From NCBI RefSeq assembly GCF_000876015.1, contig NZ_BBQM01000029.1, positions 1 through 64,000 of the forward strand: a DNA stretch of 64,000 nt, written 5' to 3'. Below the pieces are notes generated by a model. That model made no database searches. It was not told the origin of the DNA and worked only from the letters and a program-made list of their open reading frames with translations. Both the position numbers and the translations under genes were made by a program. This DNA is from Cupriavidus basilensis (GTDB lineage Bacteria; Pseudomonadota; Gammaproteobacteria; Burkholderiales; Burkholderiaceae). Below are positions 55,200-64,000 of this stretch, one piece after another (positions within the stretch are counted from its first letter, which is position 1; each line of letters opens with the position of its first letter).

Positions 55200-56489
55200 A
55201 TGACAAGAACCACGTCCGCCGCGCCCACCGCGCATGCCTTCGTCGGCCTGCGCGAACTACTGCGCATGGCCCACCAGGGCGAAGACCTCCGGCCGCTGGC
55301 CGAGCAGCTGATCGAACATCTGGCCGCGAACCCGTCGGACGCCTATGCGCTGATGGACCTGTCGCTGATCCTGCAGATGACCGGCAAGCGCCCGCTGGCA
55401 ATGGCGATGCAGGCCGAGGCGCTGCAGGTCCGCCGGCTTTTCCAGGCGCCGGCCGCGCCCGGCGTCAGGCCGCGGCTGCGCTTGCTGGCGCTGATGGTGC
55501 CCGGCGACCTGATGGCCAATGCGCCGCTGGAATGCCTGCTGCATGGCTCCGACATCGCGCTCGACATGCTCTACCTGCCCCCCGACCAGCCCTTGCCCGA
55601 CGCCTTGCCCGACCATGACGTGCTGATCGTCGCGGCGGGCGAATCCGACCGGACCCGGGCGCTGCTGGACGCCCTGCGGGAAGCGCTGGCCGGCTGGCCG
55701 CGGCCCGTGCTCAACGCCCCCGAGCGCGTGCTGCAGTTGTCGCGCGACCGCGCCGCGCAGCTATTGTCGCCGCTGCCGGGCGTCAGCATGCCGCCGACGC
55801 GGCGGGCGCCGCGAGACGTGCTCGGCGCGATTGCGCGCGGCGAAGCCGAGGTCGCAGCGCATCTCGGCGCCGGCGGCTTTCCCATCCTGGTCAGGCCACT
55901 CGATTCGCATGCGGGGCGGGACCTGGCCAAGCTCGATACGCCGGCCGCGCTGGCCGCCTACCTGTCGGCGCACGACGACGAGGAATTCTTCATCTCCTGC
56001 TTCGTCGACTATCGCAATGCCGACGGGCTGTTCCGCAAATATCGCGTGGTGATGCTGGAGGGGCGCACCTACGTGTGCCACGTCGGCATCTCGGATCACT
56101 GGATGATCCACTACCTGAACGCCGGCATGACCGACAGCGCCGACAAGCGCGCCGAAGAAGCCGACATCATGCAGCGGTTCGACGAGACGTTCGCGGTTCG
56201 CCACCGCGATGCGCTGGAGCGCATCCAGGCCTGCCTGGGGCTGGACTACTTCGGGCTGGATTGCGCCGAGACGCCCGGCGGCGACCTGCTGATATTCGAG
56301 GCGGACACCTGCATGGTCGTGCACGACCTCGATCCCGCCGACGTGTTTCCCTACAAGCAGCCGCAGATGCGCAAGGTATTCGCCGCCTTCCGGACGCTGC
56401 TGCTGAATGCGGCCACGGATTCGCAGAGGGCGCGTGGCGCGGGCGACGATGCGCGCGAGTCCATACCGGGCGGCACGCCGGCACGGTAG
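55200..56489 (+). CDS. ATP-grasp ligase-like protein with N-terminal helical (TPR-like) region
   Basis: A 429-residue protein. Residues about 8-85 are a TPR-like helical repeat (RPLAEQLIEHLAANPSDAYALMDLSLILQMTG). A pre-ATP-grasp domain follows (LLALMVPGDLMANAPLECLLHG, DHDVLIVAAGESDR), then an ATP-grasp fold with GGFPILVRPLDSHAGRDL, EEFFISCFVDYRNADG, RKYRVVMLEG and the metal-binding end DYFGLDCAETPGGDLLIFEADTCMVVHD. ATP-grasp enzymes join a carboxylate to an amine or thiol through an acyl phosphate. No named member is recognisable. The decarboxylase just upstream would make an amine, so a two-step decarboxylation and ligation is the natural guess. Both genes follow a PmrA box. Confidence 0.82.
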   Translation: MTRTTSAAPTAHAFVGLRELLRMAHQGEDLRPLAEQLIEHLAANPSDAYALMDLSLILQMTGKRPLAMAMQAEALQVRRLFQAPAAPGVRPRLRLLALMVPGDLMANAPLECLLHGSDIALDMLYLPPDQPLPDALPDHDVLIVAAGESDRTRALLDALREALAGWPRPVLNAPERVLQLSRDRAAQLLSPLPGVSMPPTRRAPRDVLGAIARGEAEVAAHLGAGGFPILVRPLDSHAGRDLAKLDTPAALAAYLSAHDDEEFFISCFVDYRNADGLFRKYRVVMLEGRTYVCHVGISDHWMIHYLNAGMTDSADKRAEEADIMQRFDETFAVRHRDALERIQACLGLDYFGLDCAETPGGDLLIFEADTCMVVHDLDPADVFPYKQPQMRKVFAAFRTLLLNAATDSQRARGAGDDARESIPGGTPAR

Positions 56490-56604
56490 GCCTATTCCTC
56501 GGCGCGGGCAGCGGGATCGGGCTTGTTGCCGATGCCTCCTGGGAGATGCAGACAAAGGGCACGGAGCGCGCGGAAATCCCGCTCGCAATGGCGGGGTTTT
56601 CTGC

Positions 56605-56610
56605 TATACT
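56605..56610 (+). promoter_or_regulatory. -10 element of the tRNA-Gly/tRNA-Thr promoter
   Basis: TATACT followed by a GC-rich discriminator CCGCGC is typical of stringently controlled stable-RNA promoters. The -35 (near 56583, TCGCAA) is poor. It lies 95 bp before tRNA-Gly. Confidence 0.6.
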
Positions 56611-56704
56611 CCGCGCTCCTTTGCGCCTGGGACTCAAGTCGCCGAGGCCCGCGGACAGTCGATCCGCGGCCCGTTGGTCCGCGTCCCGGCCGGGTGTCAA
56701 AGAC

Positions 56705-56780
56705 GCGGGAGTAGCTCAGTTGGTAGAGCGCAACCTTGCCAAGGTTGAGGTCGCGAGTTCGAGACTCGTCTCCCGCTCCA
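56705..56780 (+). tRNA. tRNA-Gly (anticodon GCC)
   Basis: A 76-base cloverleaf with encoded CCA. GCGGGAG pairs with CTCCCGC, the D-arm is AGCTCAGTTGGTAGAGC, the anticodon loop TTGCCAA gives GCC and the T-arm contains GAGTTCGAGACTC. It is 19 bp before tRNA-Thr and shares its promoter. Confidence 0.97.
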
Positions 56781-56799
56781 GCACGACAGCAGCAGCATC

Positions 56800-56874
<75 letters not shown>

Positions 56875-56995
56875 CTTCCCCTTCGGTTTTTCCCATCGCC
56901 TGCCGCCGCATGATGCGGCGCACGTTCCCGTTGCTGTGGCATTCGCCCGGCCCGTCGCCGGGTAGCTCCTTGTCAGCACTTCCCGGAAGACCCCG

Positions 56996-57421
56996 TCAAT
57001 CGCAGATGATCGCGGTGATGAACGGCGCCGCGTGCTCGGCCCGCGCCTTGCTGCCCGAGGTGGCCAGCGTCTTGGTGATGGCTTCGGTGCTGCCGACCAC
57101 GGCGACGCCGTGGAGCGGCTTGTCCAGCGGCGTGCCCTTGCCGGCCTTGAACAGCGCGTCGCCGGGCTGGTAGCCGAATACGGCGAACACGCTGCGGCCG
57201 AGCACGGTCATGCCGGCGTCGCTCTTGGGCCAGAAGGCGTTGACCGAGTTGTCTTCCACCCGCATGGGGCTGGTCTCGATCAGGCGCTGCTGCTGCAGGC
57301 CGGCGATGAACTGGTGAGCGGATTCGCCGCAGGCCAGCAGGGAGTCGAACGAGGCGGCGCTGCCCAGTGCCGGCATGGTGGCCAGCAGCGCCGCGAATAG
57401 CGGATGTCTCATGATGGCCAT
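56996..57421 (-). CDS. Small exported protein of unknown function
   Basis: A 141-residue protein with a Sec signal (MAIMRHPLFAALLATMPALGSAA). The mature part has two Cys, in DSLLACGESAHQF and at the very end (AIICD), which could form a disulfide in the periplasm. Other features are VLGRSVFAVFGYQPGDALF and GVAVVGSTEAITKTL. ATG 57421 has GAGG at a good distance; ATG 57412 is alternative. It stands alone, converging on tRNA-Thr and diverging from the metallo-beta-lactamase gene. I recognise no family. Confidence 0.75.
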   Translation of the reverse strand: MAIMRHPLFAALLATMPALGSAASFDSLLACGESAHQFIAGLQQQRLIETSPMRVEDNSVNAFWPKSDAGMTVLGRSVFAVFGYQPGDALFKAGKGTPLDKPLHGVAVVGSTEAITKTLATSGSKARAEHAAPFITAIICD

Positions 57422-57659
57422 TACTTTACCTCGCCTTGCGCGATGGCGTCCGCGCGGGCGGCCGGCCCCGGGGCATCGCGTGGTCTCGGGGGCGGTCAGG
57501 CGGATGGTGCGGCCGGTCCAGGCGGCTACCGCACACAACCCGGGGGGCGCGGCCGGCGTCGGCCGATGCGAACCGCCGGACCTCGGTAGAATCGATCCAC
57601 CTCACAAGCGCGGCGGCCCCGGTGCCGGACCGCCCGCGGCATCCAAGGAGCCAGACAAG

Positions 57660-58763
57660 ATGAGCAGCGAGAAAACCGCCGCCCCGGCCAGCCCCGCGTC
57701 CCCCGCATCCTCCGCCCCGGCGGACGGCAGGCCCGTCCTCGAATACCCCTGCGGCGACGCGCCCGCGCCCGGCACCGTGCGCGAGATCGTGCCGGGCCTG
57801 CTGTGGCTCCGCATGCCGATGCCGTTCGCGCTGAGCCACATCAACCTGTGGGCGGTGCGCGACGGCGGTGGCTGGGCGGCTTTCGACGCGGGCCTGCAGA
57901 CCAGCGAGACCACCACCGCCTGGCGCGATCTGTTCGCCGGCGGCGGCGCGCTGGCCGACGGGCTGACCCGGCTGTTCGTCACCCACATGCACCCGGACCA
58001 TATCGGCATGGCCGGCTGGCTGACCCGCAAGTTCGGCTGCCGGCTGTGGATGACGCGGCTGGAATACCTGAACTGCCGCGTGCTGGCGGCGGACACCGGG
58101 CGCGAGGCGCCGGAAGACGGCGTGCGCTTCTACCGCCGCGCGGGCTGGGACGACAACGCCATCGAGGCCTACCGCGCGCGCTTCGGCGGCTTCGGCAAGT
58201 TCGTGCACGCGCTGCCGGACAGCTACCGCCGCCTGCGCGACGGCGAGCTGCTGCAGATCGGCGCGCATCAATGGCGCGTGGTGGTAGGCAACGGCCATTC
58301 GCCGGAGCATGCCTGCTTCTACAGCGAGGCGCTGAAGATCCTCATCAGCGGCGACCAGATCCTGCCGCGCATCTCGTCCAACGTGTCGGTGTTCCCGACC
58401 GAGCCCGATGCCGACCCGATGGGCGACTGGCTGGCCTCGCTGGCCAAGCTGCGGCGCGAGGTGCCGGACGACGTGCTGGTGCTGCCGGCCCACAACGAGC
58501 CGTTCCGCGGCCTGCATGCGCGCATCGGCCACCTGGAGCGCAGCCAGCACGCGGCGCTGGACCGGCTGCGCCAGGCGCTGGGCGCGCCGAAGCGGGCGGT
58601 GGATGTGTTCGGCGAGCTGTTCTCGCGGCCCATCGGCGCCGAGCCGGGGCTGCTGGGCATGGCCACCGGCGAGAGCATCGCGCACCTGAACTACCTGCTG
58701 CACCGGGGCGAAGCCGTCATGGAGACGGACGACGACGGCATCGCCTGGTATCGCGCCGCCTGA
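57660..58763 (+). CDS. Metallo-beta-lactamase-fold hydrolase
   Basis: A 367-residue cytoplasmic protein with the HxHxDH motif (THMHPDHIGMAG), further metal ligands GNGHSPEH and GDQILPRIS, and LPAHNEPFRGLH near the end. This is the MBL superfamily of thioesterase, glyoxalase II or lactonase type. The first 30 residues are Ala/Pro/Ser-rich and disordered. The ATG has AAGGAG upstream. Convergent with the TRIC gene 12 bp downstream. Substrate unknown. Confidence 0.9.
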   Translation: MSSEKTAAPASPASPASSAPADGRPVLEYPCGDAPAPGTVREIVPGLLWLRMPMPFALSHINLWAVRDGGGWAAFDAGLQTSETTTAWRDLFAGGGALADGLTRLFVTHMHPDHIGMAGWLTRKFGCRLWMTRLEYLNCRVLAADTGREAPEDGVRFYRRAGWDDNAIEAYRARFGGFGKFVHALPDSYRRLRDGELLQIGAHQWRVVVGNGHSPEHACFYSEALKILISGDQILPRISSNVSVFPTEPDADPMGDWLASLAKLRREVPDDVLVLPAHNEPFRGLHARIGHLERSQHAALDRLRQALGAPKRAVDVFGELFSRPIGAEPGLLGMATGESIAHLNYLLHRGEAVMETDDDGIAWYRAA

Positions 58764-58775
58764 CGCGGCCCGCCG

Positions 58776-59402
58776 CTACCAGACCGGCGCCGTGGGCAGG
58801 TGCCAGTCGTTCCAGACCGCCAGCAGCCGCAGCACGAAGCAGGCTCCGCCGCCGGCCACCGCGGCCGCCACCGGCGGCAGGCCGAGCGCGCGCGTGCTCA
58901 CCGCCACCGTCGCGCCGAGCCAGGCCGCGGTGGCGTAGATGTCCGCGTGCAGCACCACGGGCACCCGCGCCAGCAGCATGTCGCGCACCACGCCGCCGCC
59001 CACGCCGGTGACGGCGCCCATCAGGGTGGCGATGAACGGGCGCACGCCGTAGAGGCGGGCCTTCTGCGCGCCGGCCACGGCGAACAGCGACAGGCCGGCC
59101 GCGTCCAGCATCGTCGGCAGCATGCCGGCGAAATCGCGCGCGGCGGCATGGAAGACGAAGGCCGCCGCCCCGGTCAGCATGGCCAGCGCCGGATAGCGCC
59201 AGTCGCGGATCGCGTTGGGCGGGGCCGCGCCGATCAGCAGGTCGCGGATGATGCCGCCGCCCACCGCGGTGATCAGCGACACCACCATCACGCCGAGCAG
59301 GTCCAGTCCGTGCTGCATTCCGGTGATCGCGCCTTCCAGCGCAAATACGGCAGTCCCGGCCAGGTCGGCTGCCAGTACGACGACTTCGGCTTTTGTTCTC
59401 AT
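58776..59402 (-). CDS. TRIC cation channel family protein (former UPF0126)
   Basis: A 208-residue membrane protein with two repeats, each with three helices and a Gly-rich signature: AVGGGIIRDLLIG and GVGGGVVRDMLLA. This is the bacterial TRIC family of trimeric monovalent cation channels, also seen near glycine-metabolism genes. ATG 59402 (MRTKAEVVVLAADLAG) is the family start; a longer open frame to 59573 adds a poor leader. Confidence 0.92.
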   Translation of the reverse strand: MRTKAEVVVLAADLAGTAVFALEGAITGMQHGLDLLGVMVVSLITAVGGGIIRDLLIGAAPPNAIRDWRYPALAMLTGAAAFVFHAAARDFAGMLPTMLDAAGLSLFAVAGAQKARLYGVRPFIATLMGAVTGVGGGVVRDMLLARVPVVLHADIYATAAWLGATVAVSTRALGLPPVAAAVAGGGACFVLRLLAVWNDWHLPTAPVW

Positions 59403-59538
59403 TGAGGGCGTTTGGCTAAGTTTGCGCCCAGAGCATACTGGCCGGCGCGCCGGCGCGCCAGTGCATGAGTGTGGCGCGGCCGCAATTCCCGGAGACAGGG
59501 GCGCCGCGCCGCGCGCGGGGCCGGGTACTGGTGGCCGG

Positions 59539-60315
59539 CTAGCGCAGCCCCAGCGCCCAGTCCACCGCCGCATCGAACAGCTGGCGGCCCGGCGCGGCGA
59601 GGTTGGCGAAGGTATCGTTGCCGAGGAAGAACATCACGCGCCGCGCGGGCGCCAGCGCTTCGTAGTCCATCGTGGCGCCTTTCTCGTAGGCGAAGATGGC
59701 GGCCTTGTCGGGCTGGCCGTACAGCGTGGCGATGATGCTGGCGCCCAGGCCGGGCTTGCCCCAGCTCATGGCGGCCTGCCGCTCGTAGACGTTGGCCACG
59801 CCGGCGGGCAGCCCGGCCGAGAGCGGATGGGGCGCGTTGACCAGCCACAGGTAGCGTTCCTTGGGCGCTTCGCCGAAATCGGTGTCGTGCCGCTTGCCGG
59901 TCATGGCGAGGTCGTCGAGCAGGTCGTTCTCCCAGGTCAGCAGTGGCCGGGGCAGCGCGCGCCAGCCAGCGGCGACGTTCTTGGCGGCGATGGTGGACGA
60001 CATCACCACGAGGTCGGCGCCGAGCGCGGCGTCGGCGGGCTGGTCCTGCGCCAGCAGGCTGACCGCGTAGCCGCGCGCTTCCAGGTGCGCCTTGATCTTG
60101 AGGTCCACCGGCAGGTCCGGGCCGCCGGCCTGGACGACCAGCGCGATCTTCCGGCCGTGTCCCGCCGGCTCGGCGGCGTGCGCGCCGCCGATCATGCTGC
60201 AGGCAAGCAGCAGCAGGCCGGCAAGGCGCGCGGCGAACGCGCGGCGGCGCGGGTTTGCGGCAACGCCGTGGCGCGGCGCGCGGCTGGCGCCTCGCTGGAG
60301 GTCGTGCGTGTTCAT
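59539..60315 (-). CDS. Exported ThuA/GATase-like protein in the iron-uptake unit
   Basis: A 258-residue exported protein. A long basic N-terminus with a signal (FAARLAGLLLLACSMIGGAHA) leads to an alpha/beta domain with KIALVVQAGGPDLPVDLKIKAHLEARGY, GADLVVMSSTIAAK and APARRVMFFLGNDTFANL. The pattern resembles ThuA/glutamine-amidotransferase-like folds. There is no obvious catalytic Cys. It follows the TonB receptor by 15 bp, with GAGGAAA before its ATG, so it is co-transcribed and may process or bind the imported ligand. Confidence 0.75.
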   Translation of the reverse strand: MNTHDLQRGASRAPRHGVAANPRRRAFAARLAGLLLLACSMIGGAHAAEPAGHGRKIALVVQAGGPDLPVDLKIKAHLEARGYAVSLLAQDQPADAALGADLVVMSSTIAAKNVAAGWRALPRPLLTWENDLLDDLAMTGKRHDTDFGEAPKERYLWLVNAPHPLSAGLPAGVANVYERQAAMSWGKPGLGASIIATLYGQPDKAAIFAYEKGATMDYEALAPARRVMFFLGNDTFANLAAPGRQLFDAAVDWALGLR

Positions 60316-60330
60316 GGGTTTCCTCGTTCC

Positions 60331-62874
60331 TCAGAATTCCAGCGTGGTCAGCAGGGAAACCTGGCGCGCGTCGCCGATCGCCACGAAGTAGCGGTTGGCG
60401 CTGGACGGGTAGTAGGTGCGGTTGAACAGGTTCTTGACGTTGAGCTGGAAGCGCAGCTTCTGCGTGGCGCCGACCTTGGTCTCGTAGGTGGCGAAGGCAT
60501 CCGCCACCACGTAGGCGGGCAGCGCGAAGCTGTTGGCCGAGTCGCCCGGGCGCCGGCCCACGTAGCGCCCGGCCGCGCCCAGGCGCAGCCGGTCGGCGCC
60601 GAAGATCTGGCCGAAGTCGTAGACCGCCGCCAGCGAGCCGGTCTGCTGCGCCACGTTCCACAGCCGCATGCCGGCGTAGAGCGGGTCCTCGGTGGTCTTG
60701 GCGTCGATGAACGCATAGCTGCCGATCACGCTCCAGCGGTTGCCGATCTGGCCCGCCACGTCCAGCTCGATGCCGCGCGAGCGCGCCCGGCCGGAGGTGC
60801 GCCAGTCGGTCAGCTTGGTGGCGTCGTTGTACTGGGACACCAGCACGTTCTTCTTGTCGATGTTGAAGAACGCGAGGTTGGCGGTCAGCCCGCCGGTGAA
60901 ATCCAGCTTGGTGCCGAGCTCCCACGATTTCGCTTCTTCCGGCAGCACCGAGGAATCGATCACCACGCCCGTGCTCAGCGGCGCGATGGTGGAGGTCGGC
61001 TTGAGCGACTGCGTGTAGCTGCCGTACAGCGAGACCGCCTCGGACCACTTGTAGACCAGGCCCGCGCGCGGCAGCCACTTGTTGCCGTCGAGGTCGGTGT
61101 TGGTCACGAACGGCCGCCCGCGCCCGGCCACCTGGCTGTACGACAGGAAGCGCACGCCGCCGACCAGGATCCACTTGTCGGTCAGGTGCAGGCTGTCCTG
61201 CAGGAACACCGAGGTGTCGTGCAGGGTGTCGGTCTGGTCGCTGTCGCTGGGCGACACGGTGCTCGACGCCGGCTCCAGCCCGTAGACGGGGTTGAGGTAG
61301 CTGAACTTCGACGTGGTGGCCTGGCGCAGCAGGTCGGCGCGGTAGATGCGGCGGTATTCGCTGTCCACGCCGACCTGCAGGTCGTTGCGCATGCCGGCCA
61401 CCTGGAAGCGGCCGTCGAGGTAGCCGATGGCGTAGCTGTCGGTGCTCAGCGCGCCGTGGGTGGCGTCGTTGCTGCGCGTGAGGATGCCGGTGGTGGTGTT
61501 GACGCCGGCCACGCGCAGCTGGCCCGCGTCGTAGGTCTCGCGGTTGTAGCTGTAGCCGAAGTGTCCTTTCCAGTCGGCGTTGAACTGGTGGTCCGCCACC
61601 AGCTGGACCAGGTGGGACTGGCCGTCCATGCTGTTGACGGGCTCGTCCAGGCGGCGCCGGCTGGGAATCGCCAGCGGCTCGTTGGTGCGCGGGTCGAGCG
61701 CGGTGCCGCGGTCGAACGGATAGAGGAACTTGCGGTATTCGTAGGACAGCACCACCTGCGTGTCCTTGCCGTACCAGGCCAGCGACGGTGCCACCAGCGT
61801 CTCGCGGTGCTCGCCGAAGTTGCGCCAGTACTGCTCGTCCACCTGGTCCACCACGAGGCGGTAGGCCAGGCCGGAAGTGCCGATCGGGCCGGTGGTGTCG
61901 AGCGTGCCGCCGGCGCCGTTCTTGCCGTGGCCGTAGGTGGTGCCGAGCACGGAGATGGCGTTGTACTGCTGCAGCATGGGCCGCTTGCTGACGATGTCGA
62001 TGACGCCGCCGGGGTCCATGATGCCGTACAGCAACGAGGACGGGCCCTTGAGCACCTCCACGTTGTCGGCCGCCGCGTTGAGCCCGCGGCCCTGGATCAG
62101 CGGCATGCCGTTGTGCATCACCGAGCCGTCTCGGTTGCCGCCGAAGCCGCGCTTGAGGATGGTGTCCTGGGTGCCGGCCAGCGTGTTGCCCTGGGTGATG
62201 CCGCTGATGTTGCCGAGCGCGTCGTCGAGGTTGCGCGGGCGCTGGTCGCGCAGCACCTGCGCCGGCACGATGTTGACCACCTGCGGGATGTCGAGCAGCG
62301 GCGTGTCCGAGCGCGTGACGACCGCGTTGGGCGGCGGGCGGTAGCTTTCCTCGCGCGCGGCGTTGGCCTGCACCACCACGGGCGGCAGCGCCGCCTCGCC
62401 CGGCGCCAGCGGCGGCACGGCGGCGGCCGGCTCGACGCGCCGGACCAGCGCGTAGCCGCCGTAGCCCTGCGCCACCGCGGCCAGGCCGGTGCCCTGGAGC
62501 AGCGCGCCCAGCGCTTCCGGCACGCCGTATTGCCCGCGCAGCCCCTTGCTTTGCAGGCCGGCGGCGATCTCCGGCGGGAACGACAGCAGGATGCCGGCTT
62601 CGCGGCCGAAGCGGTTGAGCGCGCCTTCCAGCGGGCCGGCCGGGATGTCATAGGCCCTGGCCGGCGAAGGCTGCGACGCGGGCGCGTCGGCGGCGGTGGC
62701 GGCGCCGGGCGCGAGGGCCGCCACGCCCAGCCCCAGCGCCGCCACGGCATGGCCCAGCGCCGCCACCAGCGGGCGGCGCGCGGTGGGCAGCCGGCGCGGG
62801 GCGGGGCCGTGCGGCGTGGCTGGAGAGCCCTCGTTGGCGCGGAGGGCGCGTGCGGCGATGCGGTGATGTTCCAT
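60331..62874 (-). CDS. TonB-dependent siderophore receptor with STN signalling domain
   Basis: An 847-residue outer-membrane receptor. After the signal peptide (ending APGAATAA), the STN domain (YDIPAGPLEGALNRFGREAGILLSF, GVPEALGALLQGTGL) relays ligand binding to a FecR-like anti-sigma factor. A TonB box-like segment and the plug (TPLLDIPQVVNIVPAQVLRDQRP, VEVLKGPSSLLYG) follow, and the barrel ends with a typical final strand (QVSLLTTLEF). This is the FpvA/FecA/FhuE type of siderophore uptake with cell-surface signalling. The fecR gene lies 144 bp upstream on the same strand. Confidence 0.94.
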   Translation of the reverse strand: MEHHRIAARALRANEGSPATPHGPAPRRLPTARRPLVAALGHAVAALGLGVAALAPGAATAADAPASQPSPARAYDIPAGPLEGALNRFGREAGILLSFPPEIAAGLQSKGLRGQYGVPEALGALLQGTGLAAVAQGYGGYALVRRVEPAAAVPPLAPGEAALPPVVVQANAAREESYRPPPNAVVTRSDTPLLDIPQVVNIVPAQVLRDQRPRNLDDALGNISGITQGNTLAGTQDTILKRGFGGNRDGSVMHNGMPLIQGRGLNAAADNVEVLKGPSSLLYGIMDPGGVIDIVSKRPMLQQYNAISVLGTTYGHGKNGAGGTLDTTGPIGTSGLAYRLVVDQVDEQYWRNFGEHRETLVAPSLAWYGKDTQVVLSYEYRKFLYPFDRGTALDPRTNEPLAIPSRRRLDEPVNSMDGQSHLVQLVADHQFNADWKGHFGYSYNRETYDAGQLRVAGVNTTTGILTRSNDATHGALSTDSYAIGYLDGRFQVAGMRNDLQVGVDSEYRRIYRADLLRQATTSKFSYLNPVYGLEPASSTVSPSDSDQTDTLHDTSVFLQDSLHLTDKWILVGGVRFLSYSQVAGRGRPFVTNTDLDGNKWLPRAGLVYKWSEAVSLYGSYTQSLKPTSTIAPLSTGVVIDSSVLPEEAKSWELGTKLDFTGGLTANLAFFNIDKKNVLVSQYNDATKLTDWRTSGRARSRGIELDVAGQIGNRWSVIGSYAFIDAKTTEDPLYAGMRLWNVAQQTGSLAAVYDFGQIFGADRLRLGAAGRYVGRRPGDSANSFALPAYVVADAFATYETKVGATQKLRFQLNVKNLFNRTYYPSSANRYFVAIGDARQVSLLTTLEF

Positions 62875-63018
62875 GATCGGTGACTCGGAGGAGGTTCGGA
62901 GATGTGGTGCGCTTATCTCTTATGTCCCGCGAGAATCGGAAACAGACCACCTCGGGCGCAAAAAAAATCGCAGGCGGCTTTCGTGCGTGCGTGCCGGCTG
63001 GCCGCGGCCGGCGGCGGA

Positions 63019-63999
63019 CTAGCCGGCCGGCTGCACTGTCACCCAGTAGCGGGTCAGGAAGTGGATCTGCACCGGCAGCGTGGTCCGCAGCGCATCGAGG
63101 ATGCGGTCGGTATCGGCCAGCGGGAAGGTGCCGGACACCTGCAGCGCGGCGATCGCCGGATCGCAGCGCAGGCGGCCCGGGCGGTGGCGGCTGACTTCGG
63201 CGAGGAACCCGTCGAGGCGCATCCGGGTCGCGACCAGCATGTCGTCGACCCAGGCCGCGTCCGTCTCGCTGGCCGCGCCGATGTCGCCGATGGCGGTGCG
63301 CGTGAAGCGGGCCTGCTCGCCGGCGCGCAGCGTGCGCGCCAGTCCGTGGCCGTCGCGCGGGCGCACGTCGACCGCGCCTTCGAACACGCCGACCTGGCTT
63401 GCGTCCGGCAGGCGCCGCGCGGTGAAGCGCGTGCCGAGCGGCCGCAGCTCGCCCTGCTCGGTTTCCACCACGAAGGGCCGCGGCGCGGCGCCGTCCTTGC
63501 CGGTCACGATCATGATCTCGCCGCCGACCAGCCGCACCCGGCGCTCGGCGGCGGTAAAGCGCACGTCGATGGCGCTGTCCGTGTTGAGCGACACCACGGT
63601 GCCGTCGGCCAGCATGAGGCTGCGCCGCTCGCCGACCGCGGTGCGCTCGTCGGCCAGCCACTCGCGCCAGGGCGCGCGTTCTTCCGCGGTCCAGGCGATG
63701 CCGCCGGCGAACAGCAGCAGGGCCAGCGTCTTGACCGCCTGGCGGCGGCCGGCCGAGCGCGGCGGCAGCAGCGCCGCGCGCGCGACGGCGGCGGCCCCGG
63801 GCGAGGCGAACTGCCGCAACTGCGCGTTGACCGCTTCGATGCGCGCCCAGGCGCGGGCGTGGTCCGGGTGCGCCGCGCGCCAGCGTTCCCAGGCCTGCCG
63901 CGTGGCCGGCGAGGTGTCCTTTTCCTGCAGCAGGAGCAGCCATTCGACCGCGCGCGCGGCCACTTCGGGCGGGATGCCGGGTACTGTTTGCGCGCTCAT
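63019..63999 (-). CDS. FecR-family anti-sigma/signal-transfer protein
   Basis: A 326-residue protein. A DUF4880-like N-terminal domain (VAARAVEWLLLLQEKDTSPATRQAWERWRAAHPDHARAWARIE) precedes one membrane helix (AVKTLALLLFAGGIAWTA) and a periplasmic FecR domain (GERRSLMLADGTVVSLNTDSAIDVRF, VFEGAVDVRP), with a C-terminal STN-contacting end. It receives the signal from the STN domain of the receptor downstream and controls an iron-starvation ECF sigma factor, whose gene should lie just outside the right edge. ATG at 63999 makes the protein complete in the window. Confidence 0.93.
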   Translation of the reverse strand: MSAQTVPGIPPEVAARAVEWLLLLQEKDTSPATRQAWERWRAAHPDHARAWARIEAVNAQLRQFASPGAAAVARAALLPPRSAGRRQAVKTLALLLFAGGIAWTAEERAPWREWLADERTAVGERRSLMLADGTVVSLNTDSAIDVRFTAAERRVRLVGGEIMIVTGKDGAAPRPFVVETEQGELRPLGTRFTARRLPDASQVGVFEGAVDVRPRDGHGLARTLRAGEQARFTRTAIGDIGAASETDAAWVDDMLVATRMRLDGFLAEVSRHRPGRLRCDPAIAALQVSGTFPLADTDRILDALRTTLPVQIHFLTRYWVTVQPAG

Positions 64000-64000
64000 G

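Noticed and set aside
62880..63018. Fur box or iron-sigma promoter before the TonB receptor
   Set aside because: No stretch close to GATAATGATAATCATTATC and no confident -35/-10 pair of the FecI type.

Overview
The window is about 70 % G+C, densely coded DNA with no insertion sequence, phage or CRISPR remnant. Gene content and protein style (NMT1/TRAP import clusters, heavy-metal and drug RND systems, Cyo oxidase, MocR and LysR regulators) suggest a beta-proteobacterium of the Burkholderiaceae, most likely Cupriavidus/Ralstonia-like. This assignment rests on protein resemblance from memory, not on a search.

Layout. (1) 1-3.8 kb: start of a malic enzyme gene, an ECF sigma/anti-sigma pair, a YncE-like beta-propeller protein and a DUF305 protein. 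(2) 4.1-10.2 kb: an ABC importer, a nitrilase between two paralogous binding-protein genes, and a very clear mandelate racemase homologue; this reads as a uptake and hydrolysis pathway for a hydroxynitrile or hydroxy acid. (3) 10.3-16.3 kb: a LysR gene, an isocitrate-lyase/PEP-mutase family gene, and a TRAP transporter with fused small and large membrane subunits, diverging from its own LysR gene. (4) 16.6-22.8 kb: a CzcCBA-type heavy-metal efflux operon led by a small acidic secreted protein, then tRNA-Asn with a strong terminator. (5) 23.1-42.3 kb: respiratory formate dehydrogenase with Cys at the Sec position, a chemoreceptor, cyoABCDE, a plant-NIT4-like nitrilase, an aminotransferase-dapA pair and a MocR regulator. 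(6) 42.5-50.8 kb: a metal-type two-component system diverging from a complete tripartite RND pump. (7) 50.8-56.5 kb: dedA and a frameshifted arnT-like gene facing a PLP decarboxylase/ATP-grasp gene pair. (8) 56.7-64 kb: tRNA-Gly and tRNA-Thr, a metallo-beta-lactamase-fold hydrolase, a TRIC channel, and an iron-uptake unit (TonB receptor with STN domain, FecR).

Two regulatory patterns stand out. First, a CCATAC/GTATGG operator recurs in the AT-rich gaps before formate dehydrogenase and the chemoreceptor, between cyoA and the NIT4-like nitrilase, and between the aminotransferase operon and mocR. It predicts one MocR regulon joining nitrile/cyanide-type nitrogen release, formate oxidation and a terminal oxidase. 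Second, two perfect PmrA-box matches (YTTAAK-N5-YTTAAK), one on each strand, lie between the arnT-like/dedA genes and the decarboxylase/ATP-grasp pair. This suggests that an unstudied amine-making and amide-ligating pair belongs to the polymyxin-resistance response.
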